Program-made: the position numbers and the translations under genes
Shown here: positions 1-7,429 of the stretch, piece by piece
Layout of the letters: each line of letters opens with the position of its first letter
Position numbering within the stretch: the stretch's first letter is position 1
Origin: a virus
IMG/VR virus record: IMGVR_UViG_3300049855_000258
Coordinates: 1 to 37,061 of that record
Length of the DNA: 37,061 nucleotides
Reading direction: 5' to 3' (one strand)
The notes under the pieces: model-generated
Told to the model about the DNA's origin: nothing
Seen by the model: only the letters and a program-made list of their open reading frames with translations
Databases searched by the model: none

Positions 1-127
1 CCCTTGAGTTAATTGAACCTCGGAAATACTAATGTTGTCGGTTGTCCCACCAGTGGCATCAGAGAAAAATACCACCATAAGGTTTTTAGCACTTGTTGGA
101 ACGGTAAAAACACAACTACTAGTAGTC
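1..127. repeat. 127-bp terminal direct repeat (left copy)
   Basis: Bases 1-127 are identical to 36935-37061. An exact overlap of 127 bases is what a de Bruijn assembler with k=127 leaves on a closed circle, so I read it as an assembly overlap proving circularity or circular permutation, not a physical terminal repeat. One copy should be removed, giving a 36,934-bp genome. The repeat lies inside a tail gene whose reading frame continues across the join. Confidence 0.93.
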
Positions 128-825
128 CAAGTTGTCGCAACTGTAGTCACATTCAAATAACTACCTGTTATTGTTCCATTTTGGCCCGTTGGCGAAGCAT
201 CTGGTGTGATAGCTGATAAGTTTGTACCCCAAGCTGGATCCACACCTGTGGTAGTAGACCACGCCCCAGTCAAAAAGGCTGGTGATACATCTACTGTTCC
301 TGAGGCTGTTAGGTAGAGGAGTCCTAATTTATAAGTTTGACCCGACCCAACTTTTTGGTTATGTTTTAAAGATAATCGGACTTTTTGCCCTCTTAAGTGA
401 GCCATTTCTGAACCAAGTATCCATTGTGACAACATCACTTTTTTACCAGCGGAAGAAGAAATGATTGACCCATAATATCGAGCCTGCAAACCTGTATCTT
501 GATTGCCGTTAGTATCTATTTGTGCCCAGTTTAAGTTTGACGCTACTGAAGTTGTTACTGACCAACAATCTGCCACTACTCCAGCTCTAGTAGTGGTTGA
601 GATACCAGTTATTGCGGTTGAGGCAGTGGCTACTTTTTGTTGTATGTTAAATCCTCCATTGGTAATTATATTACGGTCTTGCAGACCATCACTGTTTAAT
701 ACACTTATTACCCCGTTGTCGTCTATTTGAGAAACTCTTCTTGAAGTGGTATCAACATATATTGCAGATTTGTTTGTTGCTGGTGTTGAGGGTGCACTTC
801 CTTTTGTTATTACTAATCGTGACAT
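1..825 (-). CDS. tail/fibre protein, 5' part (continues at 36509-37061)
   Basis: The reading frame starts at ATG 825 (MSRLVITKGSAPSTP...) and runs leftward without a stop to base 1. Across the circular join it continues in the same frame into 36934-36509, giving one gene of 417 codons including the stop (416 aa). The N-terminal motif (residues about 1-40, 'SAIYVDTTSRRVSQIDDNG') is the short beta segment found at the start of many phage fibre proteins. The following region (about residues 60-250) resembles a carbohydrate-binding beta-sandwich with many Trp and Gly and a closing segment 'NISISEVQLTQG', as in phage tail proteins with lectin-like domains. It follows the 162-aa fibre gene and precedes the coiled-coil membrane protein at 36177. 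The ATG is preceded by an A/T-rich leader without a Shine-Dalgarno. Role in virion attachment is inference. Confidence 0.85.
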   Translation of the reverse strand, partial: MSRLVITKGSAPSTPATNKSAIYVDTTSRRVSQIDDNGVISVLNSDGLQDRNIITNGGFNIQQKVATASTAITGISTTTRAGVVADCWSVTTSVASNLNWAQIDTNGNQDTGLQARYYGSIISSSAGKKVMLSQWILGSEMAHLRGQKVRLSLKHNQKVGSGQTYKLGLLYLTASGTVDVSPAFLTGAWSTTTGVDPAWGTNLSAITPDASPTGQNGTITGSYLNVTTVATTWTTSSCVFTVPTSAKNLMVVFFSDATGGTTDNISISEVQLTQG

Positions 826-850
826 ATTATTTATTTATTAAACTTATAAA

Positions 851-1339
851 TTAACCTATTTCAAAAACCGCCCCATCCCCTATTTCTAAAAACTTTGTAT
901 CAGCTATTTCATAGTAATCAGATACATACGCCGAATACCCAGCGGTGATGGTTTCATCCACTGATGGAGCAAGTAAATTCAAAGCTATATCTGGAGCTGT
1001 TGCTGTGACCGTTGTGTAAGCACCTGTACCGTCAAGCCACTTAGAAGCAGTCTGGTCAGTTTTTAGAGTTACCCCATTAACGACTTGACCAGCGGGAAGC
1101 GTAACTACACCTGTGAAGGTTGGACTCGCTAAGTTAGCTTTGAGGTCAAGAGCTGTTTGAGTAGCTGTGCTGACGGGAAAACCAGCGGGGTCTCCTCCTA
1201 TTTTAACATTGGCAACCCCGTCATCAATATACAATTCTTTAGAATCTGTTGAATACCGCAATTCTCCTGCTTCTGTAGCCCCTGCTGGAAGACTCGCATT
1301 TACCCCTCTTCTTATTTTTATTTTATTGTCTTGTGCCAT
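851..1339 (-). CDS. tail fibre-like structural protein (162 aa)
   Basis: Residues 4-45 (IKIRRG...AGELRYSTDSKELYIDDG) match the N-terminal 'R-R-G ... GE-I ... D-t-k-e-l-yi-G-D-G' module that begins many phage fibre and tropism proteins and trimerises as a small beta structure. Residues 54-80 (STATQTALDLKANLASPTFT) are the classic fibre-repeat linker found upstream of 'GTV' beta repeats. The C-terminus is a short degenerate beta strand region ending in 'EIGDGAVFEIG'. The start ATG has the A/T-rich upstream sequence typical of this genome. It lies in the fibre cluster between a GIY-YIG endonuclease gene and the split tail gene, separated from the latter by 25 bases. Virion location is inferred from motif and position. 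Confidence 0.75.
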   Translation of the reverse strand: MAQDNKIKIRRGVNASLPAGATEAGELRYSTDSKELYIDDGVANVKIGGDPAGFPVSTATQTALDLKANLASPTFTGVVTLPAGQVVNGVTLKTDQTASKWLDGTGAYTTVTATAPDIALNLLAPSVDETITAGYSAYVSDYYEIADTKFLEIGDGAVFEIG

Positions 1340-1345
1340 AGATTG

Positions 1346-1942
1346 TTATTTATTTATTATTATTTTGTGAGCATCGACCATCATTTGATGGTACTGAGGG
1401 TTAGACCAGTTCCTCTTTTTAGCTTCACTCAGTTTCTTCCTGTGTTCTTCGGATAGTTTTATACCTCTGTAAGAAGTTGCATACCCTGTAACTCCTTTAT
1501 TCCATGGAGTGGAATCTTTTTTAAAGTGAGTTTTCCCAGTATTTGTTTGTATTTTTTTACCTTTACTCCAAGAAACACGCCCTTTAAGTTTATCTGAGAG
1601 CAATTTTTTTGTCGCTTCAGACACAACCCGACCTCTCATTTTTTTCTTAGCTTCTTCTGTGTGGGGGTGAGATCCGTTAGCTTTTGAAATATTGGCAAAA
1701 GGTTTTAAGGTGTCCATATGATATTGCTCTTTCTCCATAAGTAAACTATTATCTAAAACCTCCTCTAAGATGTGAAATACAAAATCGTTTTCATTTTTAT
1801 TCCACATTCTTTGAAGAATAAAATTCTTATGAACTTTTCGTTTTAATGTATCCTTATGTTGTCGGAATCTCCTCTGAATGTCCAAAGCACTCCCAACATA
1901 AGCACATTTTCCTTTATAAATTATTTGGTATATTCCTTTCAT
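1346..1942 (-). CDS. GIY-YIG homing endonuclease with NUMOD3 repeats
   Basis: A free-standing homing endonuclease of 198 aa. The N-terminal catalytic domain shows G3-I-Y, Y15-V-G, Arg24, His29 and a Glu at about 70-72 (LLMEKEQY), the residues of the GIY-YIG active site. From about residue 93 there are several short NUMOD3 DNA-binding motifs: 'HTEEAKKKMRGR', 'SEATKKLLSDKLKGR', 'KKIQTNTGKTHFKK' and 'SEEHRKKLSEAKKR'. It sits between two fibre genes, 2 bases from the 108-aa upstream gene's stop and 6 bases from the downstream gene's start, so it is inserted between genes rather than in an obvious intron. Such genes spread by cutting homologous sites in related phages. Domain assignment is firm; current activity is unknown. 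Confidence 0.9.
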   Translation of the reverse strand: MKGIYQIIYKGKCAYVGSALDIQRRFRQHKDTLKRKVHKNFILQRMWNKNENDFVFHILEEVLDNSLLMEKEQYHMDTLKPFANISKANGSHPHTEEAKKKMRGRVVSEATKKLLSDKLKGRVSWSKGKKIQTNTGKTHFKKDSTPWNKGVTGYATSYRGIKLSEEHRKKLSEAKKRNWSNPQYHQMMVDAHKIIINK

Positions 1943-1944
1943 AA

Positions 1945-2271
1945 TTAATATGTTCCACCGTCTATAGTTTTACTGTTGAGTGTAACACTAGCACTGTTTT
2001 TTGTAGCGTCACTCGTATTATCTACGTTACCTAAACCAACATCACCTTTGACTAATACTAGGTCTGTTTTAAGCGTAGCTACTGCGACATCTTCTGGTAC
2101 GCCTGTTCCAGCTGTAGTCCGACCTTTATAGGTTTTAGTCGCCATGTTAGCAAGCTTAGCGTTGGTGATAGAACCATCAGCTACTGTTGCTGAAGGTGTA
2201 TCCCAAGTAAAGTCATCTTTGAGAAATTCCCCTGTGGGTGTTTGTATTGGTACTGTTCTTGAAGTTGCCAT
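1945..2271 (-). CDS. short fibre-like protein, possibly truncated by the endonuclease insertion
   Basis: 108 aa. Residues 34-45 (SITNAKLANMAT) and 76-90 (GDVGLGNVDNTSDAT) are stock phrases of phage tail-fibre proteins. 'GLGNVDNTSDATK' normally leads directly into 'PVSTATQTALDLKANL', a phrase that in this genome occurs in the separate 162-aa gene on the other side of the GIY-YIG gene. The protein ends abruptly in 'SKTIDGGTY'. It may therefore be the N-terminal part of a once longer fibre whose C-terminal part was displaced by the homing gene, or a short adaptor fibre. The upstream leader has ACTAACTAA and an A/T run but no Shine-Dalgarno. Confidence 0.65.
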   Translation of the reverse strand: MATSRTVPIQTPTGEFLKDDFTWDTPSATVADGSITNAKLANMATKTYKGRTTAGTGVPEDVAVATLKTDLVLVKGDVGLGNVDNTSDATKNSASVTLNSKTIDGGTY

Positions 2272-2291
2272 ATTTAAAAATTAGTTAGTAA

Positions 2292-5117
2292 TTACTTACA
2301 TGATGTTTGCGACGAATAAATATCCCCATCGAGAGTATAAATGTACGTGTAGCCCCCACCATCAATGTCTTTCATCTCAATACATGAACCTTTAGTGGCG
2401 GAGTTGGAGTCTACGGAAAGGGTAGTAGTAGAGGTGGAGAATAGTTGGAGTAGTGAGGATGGTGAAGTGGTAGCTATACCAATATTACCTGTAGAAATAG
2501 TAGAACCTACTCCGTCTATAGCTGTACCAAAGATAATATTTCCTATGTTTAGCTGATTGGAAGCGGTAGCACTTGGCATATCTATATTTGAGCCTAAACC
2601 TAGGTTGTGAGAGCCTGTGGTGACGTTGTCTGCTACTTGATACCCCAAGTAAGTTGAAGACGCTCCTGTTGTATTTAAAGCTCCAGCATAATAGCCCATA
2701 AAGGTGTTGAAGTCAGAGTTAGATTGAACATTCTCGCCAGCTCGGTAACCAACATAGACTCCACCCTGATTAAAATAAGCACCAGTACCCTGTCCAGCTT
2801 CATTACCGACCGCAACTGTGGTGGTAGCAGATATATTTCGTTGAAGGGCATTTGAACCAATAGCGGTGTTCTCACTTCCTGTTATGTTACTAAACAATGA
2901 TGACACACCAATAGCAGTGTTTTCTGAAGTGTTTAAAGATGAATACATTGACGACTCACCAAGACAGAAGTTAGAAAAACCAAGTTCTAAACTATAGCAA
3001 GCCTCTGTTCCTAGGGCGACATTACCATCTCCACCATTTATAGAAAACAAAGAGCTTTCTCCAATAGCTGTGTTGTATGAGGAGTCACCAGCCACATTTC
3101 CATACATAGCGTTATAACCTAGGGCGACGTTTCTTCCACTGTTACCAAACAAGTTGTGACCAGCATCTGTACCGATTAAAGTGTTGTAATTTGACGCATT
3201 AGTCAAACCAGCTCTAGCACCTAAGAAAGTGTTACCCAAAGCATTAGCCTGCATACCTAATCCAGCTTGATAGCCAATACAAGTGTTGTCTTGACCTGTT
3301 AGTCCACCAATCAGACCACCCCAAGCGAAAGCACCTTTACAAGCCTGATAGCCAACACCAACTGAGTTTAGTGTGGTAGTGGCTAAGTTAAAAGCTTCGT
3401 AACCTATGGCTACACTGTTACTAGAAGTAGCGGTTGTAAACATTGCACTATCTCCAATAGCAACAGTTTTTTGGTGAGTTGCTCCAGCTGTTCTTCCTAG
3501 AGCTTGATAACCTAAACCGACATTACTGTTTGAGTCTGACATACCATAACCAGCAAATGTACCAGCTAAGAGGTTTTGAAAGCCTGTAGTGTTAGATTCT
3601 CCTGTCTGATATCCGATGAAGTTATTACTTATACCTGTCATTGTGTCGTTACCAGCGTTTCCTAAACAGATAGAGTAGGTAGTGATGTTATTTCCACACC
3701 AGCCGAGGGTGCGAGTTTCATTCATCATTAGACCTGTGGTACTAGCGATATTGACCATACCACCTGCCACGTTTAGAGCGGTATCAGCCGAGGATATGAG
3801 GTTAGTCGGACCAATAGCTACTCTTGTAATACCTAAAACTGGGTCGGGTTGATACGTGTCTCTACTGGCTTGATTAAACTCTACCCAACCACCGATACCA
3901 ACAAGAGCCGATGGGTCTATCCAGTCGTAGTTTCCACCACCAGCGGAGTTAGTTAAGACTTGGTTGATGAGTCCATAGTCGCCTGAGGTGTCAAGATAGC
4001 CATTTGGTTTGATACCTGCGTCAAAGTCATATTCTGTCGCATTATTAAAAGATAAAACAGATGTAGTAGTGGCGAATATTATTTTTGCATTACTCCCAAC
4101 GTCGTTAGAATAAAAAGATAGACAAGGATTAGTTGTTAGGCATAACCCATTTATATTGGTCTCTCCGATAATAGGCGAGCCATTTATCCATAAAAGATCC
4201 CCGAGTCCACCGGCGGCGACTGGTGATAAACGAGGAAGATAAAATATCCCTAGATTTAACAAATCTAAAATATCAGTGGTTAAAGATGCCCCATTACCTG
4301 TTACTGCAGTACTACCTACTACTTCTAAGTTAGCTTCCGTGGTAGTGGCAGTGTCTCCAATTAAGACTTTATCTCCCACGGTGGTAGTTCTGATTCCTAC
4401 TCCATTAAATTGCTCCCATAAAGAAGTTGGTATATCTGAAAGATAAGCAATAACACCAGAAGCATCTTGAAAGGTAGCGGTTTGGTTACCAGTTAAAGAG
4501 TTAGGGTCTAGGGTTAAAGTTTGAGCGTTTCCAGTACCGACATTCGCAAACAAAACATTACCTTGAGTACCAGCACCAGCAGGAGCTCCAAAGCCCAAAA
4601 TAACATTGCCAGCGTTACCGTTTCCGCCTTGGGCGTTACCGCCATAAATGCCAAAATCACCTCCATTACCATCGGTTAAGCCACCATCTCCAGCCTGGAG
4701 AGAAACTGCCCCACCGTTACCTGTGCCATCCCCTGTAGAGCCAAACCAAGTTACCGGAAAGCCATTACTATCGGTTGTTGTGGCGTCTTGAGTGTCTAGG
4801 TAAATAGAAGCAAAGCCTGGAGTAGAGTAATCTATCAACATACCTCCAAAGGCTCCGTTATTGTTAAATTGAATTTGAGAGTTAGAGCCACCAGGAGTGC
4901 TTGATCCACCACAAGTACCTAACTCAAAAGTAAAAGGGGTGTCGTCTAAAACTTTTATACAGTCACCCACATCGCCAACAGTTGCCGAGCCTATACCAGT
5001 ACCTCCTTGAGTTGGTCTTAGCACACTTAGTTGAGCCGAAGCTTGAGAAGCAAAAATAATACTCCCTATAAAGATTAAAACCAAAATTGCTGATGTTGTA
5101 TAAAAGAGTTTTTTCAT
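2292..5117 (-). CDS. large secreted/fibre protein with YadA-head-like repeats (941 aa)
   Basis: A signal peptide or membrane anchor covers residues 1-28 (MKKLFYTTSAILVLIFIGS... ending ASQASAQ). A Gly/Asn-rich N-terminal half follows, including 'SNSQIQFNNNGAFGG' near residue 80. From about residue 480 to 860 there are about 20 copies of a repeat of the form 'NTAIGxxAGxxNTTG', the left-handed beta-roll repeat of YadA-type trimeric adhesin heads. The C-terminus ends in 'IEMKDIDGGGYTYIYTLDGD' and a Cys pair. To my knowledge this ending and the repeat phrasing are characteristic of Patescibacteria/CPR surface proteins. It lies inside the fibre cluster, 3 bases from the collagen-like gene. A signal peptide is odd for a virion fibre: the product may be displayed on the host surface, or the fibre gene may have been captured from a host adhesin. 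Confidence 0.8.
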   Translation of the reverse strand: MKKLFYTTSAILVLIFIGSIIFASQASAQLSVLRPTQGGTGIGSATVGDVGDCIKVLDDTPFTFELGTCGGSSTPGGSNSQIQFNNNGAFGGMLIDYSTPGFASIYLDTQDATTTDSNGFPVTWFGSTGDGTGNGGAVSLQAGDGGLTDGNGGDFGIYGGNAQGGNGNAGNVILGFGAPAGAGTQGNVLFANVGTGNAQTLTLDPNSLTGNQTATFQDASGVIAYLSDIPTSLWEQFNGVGIRTTTVGDKVLIGDTATTTEANLEVVGSTAVTGNGASLTTDILDLLNLGIFYLPRLSPVAAGGLGDLLWINGSPIIGETNINGLCLTTNPCLSFYSNDVGSNAKIIFATTTSVLSFNNATEYDFDAGIKPNGYLDTSGDYGLINQVLTNSAGGGNYDWIDPSALVGIGGWVEFNQASRDTYQPDPVLGITRVAIGPTNLISSADTALNVAGGMVNIASTTGLMMNETRTLGWCGNNITTYSICLGNAGNDTMTGISNNFIGYQTGESNTTGFQNLLAGTFAGYGMSDSNSNVGLGYQALGRTAGATHQKTVAIGDSAMFTTATSSNSVAIGYEAFNLATTTLNSVGVGYQACKGAFAWGGLIGGLTGQDNTCIGYQAGLGMQANALGNTFLGARAGLTNASNYNTLIGTDAGHNLFGNSGRNVALGYNAMYGNVAGDSSYNTAIGESSLFSINGGDGNVALGTEACYSLELGFSNFCLGESSMYSSLNTSENTAIGVSSLFSNITGSENTAIGSNALQRNISATTTVAVGNEAGQGTGAYFNQGGVYVGYRAGENVQSNSDFNTFMGYYAGALNTTGASSTYLGYQVADNVTTGSHNLGLGSNIDMPSATASNQLNIGNIIFGTAIDGVGSTISTGNIGIATTSPSSLLQLFSTSTTTLSVDSNSATKGSCIEMKDIDGGGYTYIYTLDGDIYSSQTSCK

Positions 5118-5119
5118 GA

Positions 5120-5884
5120 TTAAGGTATATATACTATTTCAATACTTGTTCCACTTTCAGGTGTAAAACTAACAAAGGTTACTTGGTTGCCATTTACAGT
5201 GTAGTGAGTACTGTCTGCTAAAAATTGACCGTTATAGTGAACCCAAATTGCTTTTCCTTGAGCTGACACTGCTTGAGATAGGGTTACTGTGGTTGCAATA
5301 CCATCCATCGAAAAGGCTTGATGTATAGGTGAGTGGGAAATACCGCCGCCACCAGTTCCTACATAGACTACTTTCTTAAATTCACCTTTCACCCACTTCA
5401 TCCAATCCTCCCAACCCTTGATATGCTCCACCCATATTTTTAAATCTTCGTCATCTGTTGGAAGGTCGTTTATCTTATCTACTATTTCTTTTCCAGTATC
5501 AGGTGAGCCATTTTTACCAGCTTCACCAGGGTCTCCTTTAGGGCCAGGGACTATAGAATCTTCTCCTTTTTCTCCACTCTCCCCACGATCACCTCTTTCT
5601 CCTTTCTCACCCTTTTCCCCTTTGATAGGTTTTATATTATCCAGTCTGTTTTTTATCTCATTTACTAGGTTTTCGTGTTTAGAGGATAGTTTGCTTGAGA
5701 TAGATTCAAACTCGTCAAATAGGGACTGTTTTAGGGCTTCTGTGACCTCTGTAGAGGACGTTTCTATACTTTCTACACGCTCTCTAATCTCTACTAAAAA
5801 GGTATACAAAGCCAAGACACCGTCGTCTTCTATTTGGGCTACTTCTTGGAGTCTTTTTAGTTTTTCTTCTTTAGAGATTGACAT
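5120..5884 (-). CDS. collagen-like fibre protein with coiled coil
   Basis: 254 aa in three parts. Residues 1-90 are an acidic, heptad-rich coiled coil. Residues about 90-135 form a collagen-like G-X-Y tract (GEKGEKGERGDRGESGEKGE..., then GPKGDPGEAGKNG) rich in Lys-Glu/Asp pairs that stabilise triple helices without hydroxyproline. Residues 185-254 are a beta-rich C-terminal tip (AFSMDGIATTVTLSQAVS...). This coil, collagen, tip layout is typical of trimeric phage fibres, with the tip as the likely contact or trimerisation domain. It is tightly coupled to the downstream 941-aa gene (3-base gap). Upstream is an unusual 100-base spacer holding a possible opposite-strand mini-gene. Confidence 0.82.
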   Translation of the reverse strand: MSISKEEKLKRLQEVAQIEDDGVLALYTFLVEIRERVESIETSSTEVTEALKQSLFDEFESISSKLSSKHENLVNEIKNRLDNIKPIKGEKGEKGERGDRGESGEKGEDSIVPGPKGDPGEAGKNGSPDTGKEIVDKINDLPTDDEDLKIWVEHIKGWEDWMKWVKGEFKKVVYVGTGGGGISHSPIHQAFSMDGIATTVTLSQAVSAQGKAIWVHYNGQFLADSTHYTVNGNQVTFVSFTPESGTSIEIVYIP

Positions 5885-5889
5885 TTTAG

Positions 5890-5988
5890 ATGGATATGGT
5901 AAGGTTGTGGGATATGAATCTATTGGGAATTATAATTTTGATTTTAGTTATTGTTTTTGTTTTAGATACTATAGCTAAGGCTTACTAA
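5890..5988 (+). CDS. candidate 32-aa single-pass membrane miniprotein on the opposite strand
   Basis: An ATG-initiated plus-strand frame encodes a short polar start (MDMVRLWD), a hydrophobic stretch (LLGIIILILVIVFVL) and a charged end (DTIAKAY), the shape of a single-pass membrane miniprotein. An internal ATG at 5914 would give 24 aa. It occupies almost exactly the 100-base gap between two minus-strand genes, in a module where other gaps are only 2-6 bases. There is no clear Shine-Dalgarno, and no plus-strand promoter is evident. It would be the only plus-strand gene of the phage. The alternative is a chance hydrophobic frame in T-rich spacer DNA. Confidence 0.35.
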   Translation: MDMVRLWDMNLLGIIILILVIVFVLDTIAKAY

Positions 5989-7424
5989 TTTTTAGGCTTC
6001 ACAAAGCCTTTGCTTTTTAGATATTGCCCTAAGCTTTTAACTCCCTTGTCTCCTACAAACTCAATTTTGTTGCCTACTCGGTACAAAACTTGCCCCCCTA
6101 CAGTTCTAACTGGTACGGTTGCCATATCCCAAGCCGAAGTCCAAAAACTACCAAAGCCTCCTTTTGAGCCCTGCTCTGTGATTGCTTTAATCCCTATTTT
6201 TTCTAACTCTTTCAGGTTCCCCCAGTCAATATAGGCTTTCTTTATATTTTGGTCTTTTAGAGAATCATAAGTCTTTTTTCTTATAGCATTGGCCATATCA
6301 TTTTGGAGAGTCCTATACTCATTGGCTATAGATTTACCCCTAAACACTTTCTCAGGAGTAAACTCATCGAGCCCTTGTTTTACTTTTTGAGCTACTTCTA
6401 AGGTGTAATTATCTACGTCTTTATACTCATCTTTTATCGCATCGAAAGCATCTTCTAAAGCTTTTTTTCTGCCTGGTTCTACCGTACTATTTATTCTATC
6501 TATTATTGGATTAAATAATTCGTCTTTAGTTACGACATCCTTAGATACTTTCAAAGCTGGTGCTATGGTGTTGTTGTATAATTTTTGGTTAGCTCTACGT
6601 GATTGAACCCCAATTTGTGTCTGGGTACCAAACAAACCCTTCTCTAACCCGGTATCAGCTCTCGTTATCGGTGCTGAAACGATTTTTCCTGATTCGTCAT
6701 ATATAGGGCTTCCTGTTATTGCTGATTTTAAACGTTGGGTAAAAGGAGCTTTCGCTTTGTAAGTCAATATCTGCTCTGCCTCTTTGACGTTGGGAGTGAT
6801 AGCCGACTTAAAAATAGCAGACCCTGTTTTTGAAGTTGTCACACCTGATTTAGAAAGAACTTTTCCTCCAGTCTCAAGAGTTTGCCCAGCAACAGTGGCC
6901 CCAGCCTTTAAAACACCTTTACCAGCTATTTGGGTTCCTTTCATCGCTGGTATTAAAGATGTTATATTTAAAACAGCTTCCAAGTCCCCAGCAACCTCAG
7001 GATTTTTTTCTTTAAAAGCTGAATAACTTTCTAGCCCTGCCTGGATAGCTTCCAACCCTTTTTTACCTGCTGTGGTGTTCAGTATTGCAGTCCCCACTGG
7101 TTTTATAACGTTTTCAGTTACTCCTGTTATTTCACCTACAGATTTTAATGCCTCACCACCAACATCACCAACCATCCCAGCTACTTGTCCTGACGATTGC
7201 AAAAATCCTGAGGCAAGTGATTGTTTTCCTGTATCTACTTTTTGTCTAGCTTCAATAACATTTTGATTTCTATCTTGAAATGAAGACTTCACCCCTGAAA
7301 GAAACCCGCCCCCCATACTTGGTGGGTTTACAGAAGCTACCGAAGCTGAAGTTGTAGAGGTTAAACCTTTCTGTTCGTTTAACCTTGCTTTTAATTTTTC
7401 AAACTCTTGGGATGATAGTGCCAT
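5985..7424 (-). CDS. putative internal virion / DNA-ejection protein (479 aa)
   Basis: I do not recognise a named domain. Alternating Gly/Ala/Ser-rich amphipathic helices (residues 40-215, for example 'VAGMVGDVGGEALKSVGEITG' and 'LKAGATVAGQTLETGGKVLSK') are followed by a charged helical domain (residues 270-420) and a basic C-terminus. This composition, a large helical protein with membrane-active Gly/Ala helices, matches the ejection proteins of P22- and T7-like phages. The location fits: it directly follows another large helical protein and the nozzle-like gene, and precedes the fibres. The gap to the upstream gene is 5 bases. The stop is TAG at 5985. Role in genome delivery through the envelope is inference. 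Confidence 0.6.
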   Translation of the reverse strand: MALSSQEFEKLKARLNEQKGLTSTTSASVASVNPPSMGGGFLSGVKSSFQDRNQNVIEARQKVDTGKQSLASGFLQSSGQVAGMVGDVGGEALKSVGEITGVTENVIKPVGTAILNTTAGKKGLEAIQAGLESYSAFKEKNPEVAGDLEAVLNITSLIPAMKGTQIAGKGVLKAGATVAGQTLETGGKVLSKSGVTTSKTGSAIFKSAITPNVKEAEQILTYKAKAPFTQRLKSAITGSPIYDESGKIVSAPITRADTGLEKGLFGTQTQIGVQSRRANQKLYNNTIAPALKVSKDVVTKDELFNPIIDRINSTVEPGRKKALEDAFDAIKDEYKDVDNYTLEVAQKVKQGLDEFTPEKVFRGKSIANEYRTLQNDMANAIRKKTYDSLKDQNIKKAYIDWGNLKELEKIGIKAITEQGSKGGFGSFWTSAWDMATVPVRTVGGQVLYRVGNKIEFVGDKGVKSLGQYLKSKGFVKPKN

Positions 7425-7429
7425 AATAT

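Noticed and set aside
13-730. Plus-strand frames in the first 0.8 kb
   Set aside because: They lie opposite the continuous minus-strand tail gene that crosses the circular join. They lack ribosome sites and look like antisense shadows.
5418-5978. Long plus-strand frame opposite the collagen-like gene
   Set aside because: Its Ser/Pro-rich sequence is the antisense of the Gly-X-Y codons, a well-known artefact of collagen-like genes.
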